NCBI GenBank assembly: GCA_903813345.2
Contig: CAIIXF020000011.1
Span: forward strand, 6,102,571-6,166,570
From: Owenia fusiformis
Lineage: Eukaryota > Annelida > Polychaeta > Sabellida > Oweniidae
DNA: 64,000 bases
Direction of reading: 5' to 3'
The number at the start of each line of letters is the position of its first letter. Position 1 is the first letter of the stretch. A program made the position numbers and the translations under genes. This document shows, piece after piece, positions 57,904-64,000 of the stretch. The notes under the pieces are model-generated. The model was not told the DNA's origin and searched no databases. It saw only the letters and a list, made by a program, of their open reading frames with translations.

Positions 57904-58133
57904 GTAAGTTTATCAACATTTATACTCAATTGAAAGAGCAGTCGTGCTTATATCGTGTACCAGTTTGATTGTTTTATATGTGTGTGTATTTATAATATGA
58001 TAGCCTAGTAATACCGTGTCGTTGGAACAAGTGCTAGATATCGAACTGATGACCTGAAATTAGATTATTGGACTGATCGCGCATCTGATATTAGATGATT
58101 AATTTGCATTGAATCTGATATTAACTTGCAACC

Positions 58134-58239
58134 TAGCCTTGCCCAAGTCGGTATTTTTTACTTATCTGATCTTGAATTATTACCGGCGGTCATAATAGAA
58201 ATCAAGATAAGTAAAAGAGACCGACTTGGGGCAAGGCTA
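58134..58239. mobile_element. Hairpin MITE with 9-bp TSD CTTGCAACC
   Basis: TAGCCTTGCCCAAGTCGGT and ACCGACTTGGGGCAAGGCTA begin arms of about 40 bp that continue through TTTTACTTATCTGATCTTGA-type sequence. CTTGCAACC is repeated exactly on both sides (58125-58133 and 58240-58248), proving insertion as a hairpin unit. Confidence 0.88.
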
Positions 58240-58544
58240 CTTGCAACCCAATACCACAGTAAATACCATGACTTTACATTAGAATGATAACACGGCCAAA
58301 TATTCTAATTCATTATATGTCCATTGCAGGCCAAAAATGTTTCAATGTGGATATTGTAATGCACACGAGAATACATTCGATTCGTATATATTGATCATAC
58401 ATCAATTGAACATGGAGATTTTCCTGTACACTTTTCCCAAACATGTGGAATAGACTAGATGCGAATAGAAATTTTCTTGATTTATCCTATGCCAAGTAGG
58501 GTTTTAGGGAGATAAGTTGGTAAGATATATCCCGTATCCTGATT

Positions 58545-58640
58545 TTGAGGTTTCCATATCAAGAACCTCCATATCTCCCGTCATATCTCCCCCTTCGGTG
58601 CATATCTTCCCGCTTCGGGGCGTATCGCCCCGCTTCCAAA
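58545..58640. repeat. Short degenerate tandem block with CATATCTCCC/CGCTTC units
   Basis: About four units alternate CATATCTCCC-type and CTTCGGGG-type segments (CATATCTTCCCGCTTCGGGG, then CGTATCGCCCCGCTTCC). The words resemble pieces of the neighbouring hairpins. Confidence 0.5.
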
Positions 58641-58737
58641 AAAGTGGAAATGCAATAAAATGACTTTGCATATGAATGATTTGTTTATTTTTTACACCTT
58701 GTACTACTGAAAACTCTACTTGGTATAGGATAAAGCA

Positions 58738-58876
58738 GTTATGTACGGTCGGTTTGGATATTGGATTCATCCCTCGTGAGATATGCACATCTACTTTCTG
58801 TCCCTACGGTCCCTCAGGTAGATATGCATATCTCCCTCTGGAAAAACCCCATATCCAAAACCCCCCAGTACATAAC
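58738..58876. repeat. GGTTTTGGATACAGGG hairpin element, copy C
   Basis: The outer ends GTTATGTAC and GTACATAAC are perfect. Arms (GGTTTGGATATTGGATTCAT inward to GCACATCTAC) pair imperfectly with GTAGATATGCATATCTCCCT outward. The apex TGTCCCTACGGTCCCTCAG is the reverse complement of the apex in copies B and D. It is the most diverged full copy. Confidence 0.78.
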
Positions 58877-58980
58877 CCTTATTTATCCCATGGTTACAAG
58901 GATATAGATCGAATATCACGTGAAGATATAATTGATACGTGGATGAAGATCATATTTTAGCAAACAATTCCCAAATCATA

Positions 58981-59080
58981 TCACTTTTGAAACCATCGAA
59001 TATCACTTTTTGAAAGGTGATATTCGATGGTTTCAAAAGTGATATTCGATGGTTTCAAAAGTGATATTCGATGGTTTTGA
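58981..59080. repeat. Three 22-bp direct repeats plus an inverted copy
   Basis: GTGATATTCGATGGTTTCAA (22-bp period) occurs three times (59016-59080), preceded by the inverted TTGAAACCATCGAATATCAC (58986-59007). The block can form a slipped hairpin. Confidence 0.88.
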
Positions 59081-59319
59081 TTTTTTCAATTTTTTTTATT
59101 AATTCAGCAAAACGATTGTTTATATATTTATTATATATTTTTATTTTTTGGGATCTTGTTTTTACGGCGTTCGCATTAAATACAAACCACTCTGTTACGT
59201 CACGTATATGACGTTCGTTGAATTATCGCAATCAAAATATCAGACGAAATGGAATTTCCATTGCAATTTATCTGACTATTCAATGTTCGCTGGATAATAA
59301 TTCCCAATGGGATAAAGAT

Positions 59320-59454
59320 AATCCTATGGTTTTTCAAAAATATCACTTATATCCACTCATGGATATCAGTATCTTCACTCATTCGCTGCGCTCACTGGCG
59401 AAGATATCAATATCCACTCATGGATATAAGTGATATTTTTTCAGAGCCATAGGA
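59320..59454. repeat. Fold-back element with 56-bp arms
   Basis: ATCCTATGG..AAAAATATCACTTATATCC and its inverse end at 59454 pair over 56 bp with about six mismatches. Each arm also contains a smaller palindrome (ATATCCACTCATGGATAT). The loop (59376-59398) is ACTCATTCGCTGCGCTCACT plus GGC. Confidence 0.88.
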
Positions 59455-60058
59455 TATTCCTATATTATTCCATAGTTAGCATGATATCCATAGGATAACA
59501 TGTCAAAATAAAAACGGTATTTTTGAAATCACTGGTAAAATATGATATTTTTGGCAAATTTTCACTTAACCATACATAGCATACGGTGTTTTAGGCCCCT
59601 TTTTAGCCATGACATACGGCGCCGTATGCCATGGTTTATGGATTTTTGCTACTTCAGACTCAAAACGAGGCTAAGTGTCAATATCGCCGTAGATATAGTA
59701 TATCTGCCCGCTACGTCATAATCGCCGCTTGCATATTTGTTCATAATTTGTAACGTTCGCGGAATGACTGTAAACGGCAATGGAGAAAACACAGACAATC
59801 AGGGTCTGTTTGATACTTAAAAAAAGGGAAAGAGCATCCACTTAATCAATAAAAAATTCGAGAAAATAAATATGGGAATATTTGAGAGAACATGAAAATC
59901 CGCCCACGGCCAAGAAAACAAAACTGGACATGAATATTCTAAAATGTTTTCACGATTTAACAATGTGAACCAGATGACCAAGATTGGTATGGGATAAACA
60001 TATTATCCTATAGTCGCGGTTCAGGATATTGGGATTATCCCTTGGCCAATATATAGGG

Positions 60059-60201
60059 GTTATGCAATTGGAGGTTTTGGATACAGGGAATATCCCGAGG
60101 GATATACAATATATCTTCCCGAGGGACCGAAGGGACCAAGGGAAGATATATTATATATCCCTCGGGATATTCCCTGTATCCAAAACCTCCAAGTGCATAA
60201 C
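60059..60201. repeat. GGTTTTGGATACAGGG hairpin element, copy D (51-bp arms, one mismatch)
   Basis: From GGAGGTTTTGGATACAGGGA inward through ATATCCCGAGGGATATA and ATATATCTTCCC the arms match with one mismatch in 51 bp. The apex is GAGGGACCGAAGGGACCAA. The outer GTTATGCA and TGCATAAC are inverted too. It is the best preserved copy. Confidence 0.9.
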
Positions 60202-62210
60202 TGTTTTATATAGTTTAGCTTGATATGTACTTCTTTCTGTAACTGGAATACGATTCTAATATACAAGCAGCACATACGTATTCCCGGGGAACCATAAATA
60301 TTTTGTGTAGGGTGTGGACATTTTTCTTTTCATTTCTCTAAAATCAGATTATTCTCATGAAATTCATACAAAGTTGGGCCTAAGCCTCTATTTTCGTATT
60401 CTGCATGTTAAGATATTTATGATGTAAAACCTAAGAGATAAATTCAATGTCTTCAGTTGAGAATAAGTATAAGGTAAATGTGTGAATTCTGCTTGTTGTT
60501 GCACTATTTTTATAATAAACAAGGTTCGATACGCAACACTGAATAGACTGCAGTCATAGCTTAGTTGTAAAGAAAACAAAAGAAGTTGGGACGTGGTCAT
60601 GCTTGAATACGATTTTAAATATATCGCCCTTTACATTTGTTGAAATCGGCCTGTATTAATTTCAACAGGTGATCGGTGTACAAGGGCATATATTTGAGTT
60701 ATTGGTTTAACGATAAGTATGACCTATGAGTGGGTAATGTTTTACAAATGCATGAAACAAATACTCCAATGGCCTAATCTCAATTTTCCTGCATAAACTA
60801 TTACATTGAAATGATGGTCATTTGCTCTCTAACTTCCGCACCGCATACGTAACTTCGTAACAATTCAATAAGCCAAGACAGGACCGTTATAATCGCTACA
60901 TGCCAGTGATAAATACCTGCTAGTTGATCTACACAGATCAAGCAGCCTGTCTAGTCATGTGTATGATACCCTGAGATTATAATTTAGGACACTCCACTCT
61001 GATTATGACAATTCAATTGTACATTGGTGTGTAAACATATTCAGTGATGAAGCTGAAAATTAACAAGTGAAAGGGTAGAAAATCCGAGGCCGCATTTGTG
61101 AAGGAAGAATTTTGGGGCCCTTTTAAAAAGTAGGTTTATCGGTTTATTGGTAATATTGAGCGAGATGGTTGTAATAATGCAAAAATCATTCAGTTAATAA
61201 ACACTAGTTCTAGTATATGGAATATAGAGTTACATAATCAACATAATTATTTTAAATTCAATATAGATGGAAATGTGGTGGAATTGCATTAACATTATTA
61301 AAGTGTGGGGATCAAAATAAGAAATAATGTTGTGTACTGAGTTTATTTAAATTTAATAAGGAAATGTCATTTAAAATACTTGACAAGGGTAAATTTTATG
61401 CCAGGGTGGTAATTAATGGATGTACACTATATTTTCATGTCTGTAGTATTTAGAAATAACATGCAATGCACTTCTACATTGACTAACCCATTCATCCCTA
61501 ACATCATGGAATGCAGCTTTGCAGGGAAACTTCACATATTAACTTCCCTCCTTTAACAAACTTATATATTGTTACCCTTGTTCAGAAACCCAAGCCCTCT
61601 AACTTATGTTTAAGACTGGTACTCCATTCTCTATTCAGAAGGTAGTAACAACTATCCTCTATGGTACTGGGTATTTATAATGTGTGATGAGTGATAGGGG
61701 TGGGGGTGGTACACAAGGGTTCGATACGAGTCTATCACCCTTTTCAAAAATGAAATTTGACTACTCAATATTTAATAAAAATGAAACATTGTTTCAAAGC
61801 CTTTGTTCTCAGGGTGGGGTCTGTTCTTAAACTTTGACCTTGGTCGATATCACTTTCTTATCTGCATTTTTAGAAATATAAGAATAAACCTTAATTTGTA
61901 ATCAATAATTTATAATACTGCCAGAGCCAGGATGTAACACCCGCTTGAGGCGAAATGCGATACGTCAGCAGTTCTAAATGCTTTTCAACTACTAGTATAT
62001 TGATTATGTCTTTAAATTATTGCATTTCAGCTCTGAATAAATATTCGTTATCTGAACATATTTACCTAATGACAAAGTGAAAGTAAAAATAGTCTATGTT
62101 CAGCAAACGGCAGCTGGCGGTGGTATGCAAACGGGAAATTGCCTCTTCAGAAAATTGAGTGTTATTTATAATCCTTTTAATTGTTAATATCAAGGGTTTA
62201 AGGATAGTTT
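60202..62210. other. Spacer, no gene seen
   Basis: AT-rich sequence with no supported exon, RNA gene or distinct repeat. Confidence 0.4.
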
Positions 62211-62219
62211 AATTATGTT

Positions 62220-62331
62220 ACAGTTTAGAACACCTTCTATTTACAGAACACCTTCCTATTACAGAACACCTTCCTATTACAGAACACCTTCTCTTTACAG
62301 AACACTTTCCATTTACAGAATGCTTTCTATT
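62220..62331. repeat. 18-19-bp tandem repeat, about six units
   Basis: Units of TTACAGAACACCTTCCTA type, drifting to ACAGAATGCTTTCTATT at the right end. Confidence 0.9.
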
Positions 62332-63730
62332 AAAGAGAGGTTTTATTGATAGAGCTCGATATTTTCTTTGATAGAAACTTGAGAAAAATATCACCTAATT
62401 ATGAGGGTTGATTCAAAAGTACAAACAGATTTTCAATGAGGTCCTTGTAGATTTCCAAATTTTCAACTTGGTGATATACCATATTCCCTCAATACTATAA
62501 GGGAATGGATTAAAAATATGCTAAGATTCTGACTGAAGACAAGTCATCAAATCAATGGCTTGTGTTTTTTTTAGACCTCTGGATAAACAACCACCTTAAC
62601 AAAATCTTAGCTTGTAGATTTGTACAAGGATGTGAATGGGAGCTAAACTGGTCTCAATTTCATGGAATATTTGTGTTTAATGTTTGTATTTATATTCATA
62701 CACAATATAAAACACCAAAAGTTGAAACTTGAGCGAAATGCCTTAGAATCAAGTGTCTGAAATCTCCCCAAATCTGTCACTTAATCCAAATATTCCATAA
62801 AACAGAATTCCGGGTTGAAGTTTGGGTTTTATAACAATCGTTCAGATTCTTTTATGTTTCTTAAAGATAAGAATCTTTAAATTGGAGTTAGGCGGAATTC
62901 TGTCAAAATATACAAAACAACTTTATCCGATTATCTTTAATCTTATAATGGCTGTATGTGTGTTCTTTTGTGGTTTAGTCTGAAATTCAGATCTTTAATA
63001 TTTATCATAAATTGTATACAGAATTAGTTGGAATGTTTATTATAAAGATCATGTGGTTTTTGGTAAAGTTAAGTCAATCTAACTGTAATTTTTTCAATAA
63101 ATCTTAATGTGATAAATGAATCAGAAAAATTATTTAAATGTTTAGATCTGAGATTTAAGAATTATTCATACCATGATGGATTAGATAATTAGAAAATAAA
63201 GGCACTGAAAACTTATTAGATTTCAGTTTAGTATGGTATATATGCTATGGCATCTAGCATGGCTGACACCACATCCATTTACCTATCATTAGTAACATAA
63301 CCATTTTCCCATCTTTAGAGACATTCCCATTTGTGATTTAAGTTTAATTTCCTCTTTAGAATCATCTTGATCCACAAAGTTTCTGTTGTTCCTGTTCTAG
63401 ACTCGGTGGAAAGTGACGATGTTTAGAAGCCAATGCTTAGTGACATACTCATTCAAGCACATGTAGAATATAGTAGACCATGTAACAGTTAATTTGCTAG
63501 AGTGGTATGTTTCAATTGACACGTCAAGCAATAGTCCTATTCGCGTTAGGAAATTACTGGTCATTAACATAAATATTTCCCGCAATGCAACACGATAAAA
63601 TGGACAATTTTCTATTGGTCCGCAAAACACAACGTCATAGGCATTATCCCGAACCAACATTAGTACATTTGTATAATAATATTCTATAATCCAGACAATA
63701 ATTAGAAAAGAAGATGGAAATTCAATTTGC
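62332..63730. other. Spacer, no gene seen
   Basis: A minus-strand open frame of 112 codons (63735-63397) has no motif or splice context and is not claimed. Confidence 0.4.
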
Positions 63731-63735
63731 TTCAA

Positions 63736-63815
63736 TTATTTTTTCTATGGTGTCGGAGCAAGTTCCGGGAACTGAGCAACTTCCGGGAAATCTGTGACGT
63801 CACTTGAATTTTAAA
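63736..63815. promoter_or_regulatory. Possible promoter: ETS-like and CRE motifs
   Basis: AGTTCCGGGAAC and ACTTCCGGGAAA (ETS-like CTTCCGG cores), then TGTGACGTCACTTG (a full CRE palindrome TGACGTCA) lie within 60 bases near the end of the window. Such a set is typical of a TATA-less housekeeping promoter; the gene would start beyond or near the right edge. By-eye motif match only. Confidence 0.35.
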
Positions 63816-64000
63816 CTTAGGATTTTGACGATTCTGGTGAATATATTTTTAAAAAACTTGTCAAATGTCTTTATAATGAACATATCTACCGTATGTGCAA
63901 ATATAATTCATGATAAACCTCTAATAAAGTCACAATGCGTCATTGAAAAACACAGCCAATGTTATTCCAATGGGGAAGTGCCCGGATGTTGAGAAAGTTG

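Noticed and set aside
63397-63735. Minus-strand frame of 112 codons at the right end
   Set aside because: No recognisable domain and no splice context. The TTG/ATG start is arbitrary.

Overview
This window looks like an AT-rich, repeat-dense animal nuclear genome. Genes have introns with GT..AG borders. There are no bacterial-style operons, rRNA, tRNA or CRISPR arrays. The mix of a secreted von Willebrand factor A (vWA) protein, an FkbM-type methyltransferase, an orphan leucine-rich-repeat membrane protein, frequent short hairpin elements and hAT-like CAGNGGCG-ended elements suggests a marine invertebrate (lophotrochozoan or ambulacrarian). The sequence alone does not settle the phylum.

Layout. 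Bases 1-114 hold the 3' end of a plus-strand medium-chain dehydrogenase / quinone-oxidoreductase-like gene. From 9003 down to 3545 (minus strand) lies a multi-exon gene for a secreted protein with two vWA-like domains. I assembled six phase-compatible exons, including one (5732-5597) that has no start codon and is only visible from splice signals and reading phase. Upstream of it, 9-17 kb is a stack of nested insertions: four copies of the gene's 5' flank, split by a hAT-like element and by a larger terminal-inverted-repeat element that itself holds a 5'-truncated, frameshifted LINE. Two possible minus-strand exons (13265-12981 and 16495-16368) and a long inverted-repeat element also lie here. 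From 17 to 22 kb there are only repeats: a 121-bp duplication, a 47-bp tandem array and two transposon-like elements.

22051-23784 (plus) is a two-exon gene for a type II membrane FkbM methyltransferase. It is followed directly by a TTAA-flanked MITE, a decayed LINE and a modular repeat (24-27 kb). 28936-30111 (minus) is a single-exon LRR type I membrane protein. Head-to-head with it, at 32504, is the first coding exon of a WAVE-homology-domain protein (NHS/WASF superfamily).

The remaining 31 kb has no convincing gene except one unrecognised candidate exon at 57685-57903. It fits a very long first intron of the WAVE-homology gene, filled with MITEs, fold-back hairpins and minisatellites. The last 270 bases carry ETS- and CRE-like motifs that may be a promoter.

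The most unusual signals are: (1) a family of perfect or near-perfect hairpin elements (27.3, 58.7, 60.1 kb and a half copy at 2.1 kb) whose inner stem changes between copies while staying paired in the best copies; (2) a MITE family (44.5, 45.6, 47.9, 55.0 kb) with TACCCT ends, 8-9 bp target duplications and, in its long form, a dense set of promoter-like motifs; (3) five hAT-like elements, each with an exact 5-bp target duplication; (4) repeated duplication of the vWA gene's 5' flank, later split by transposons.
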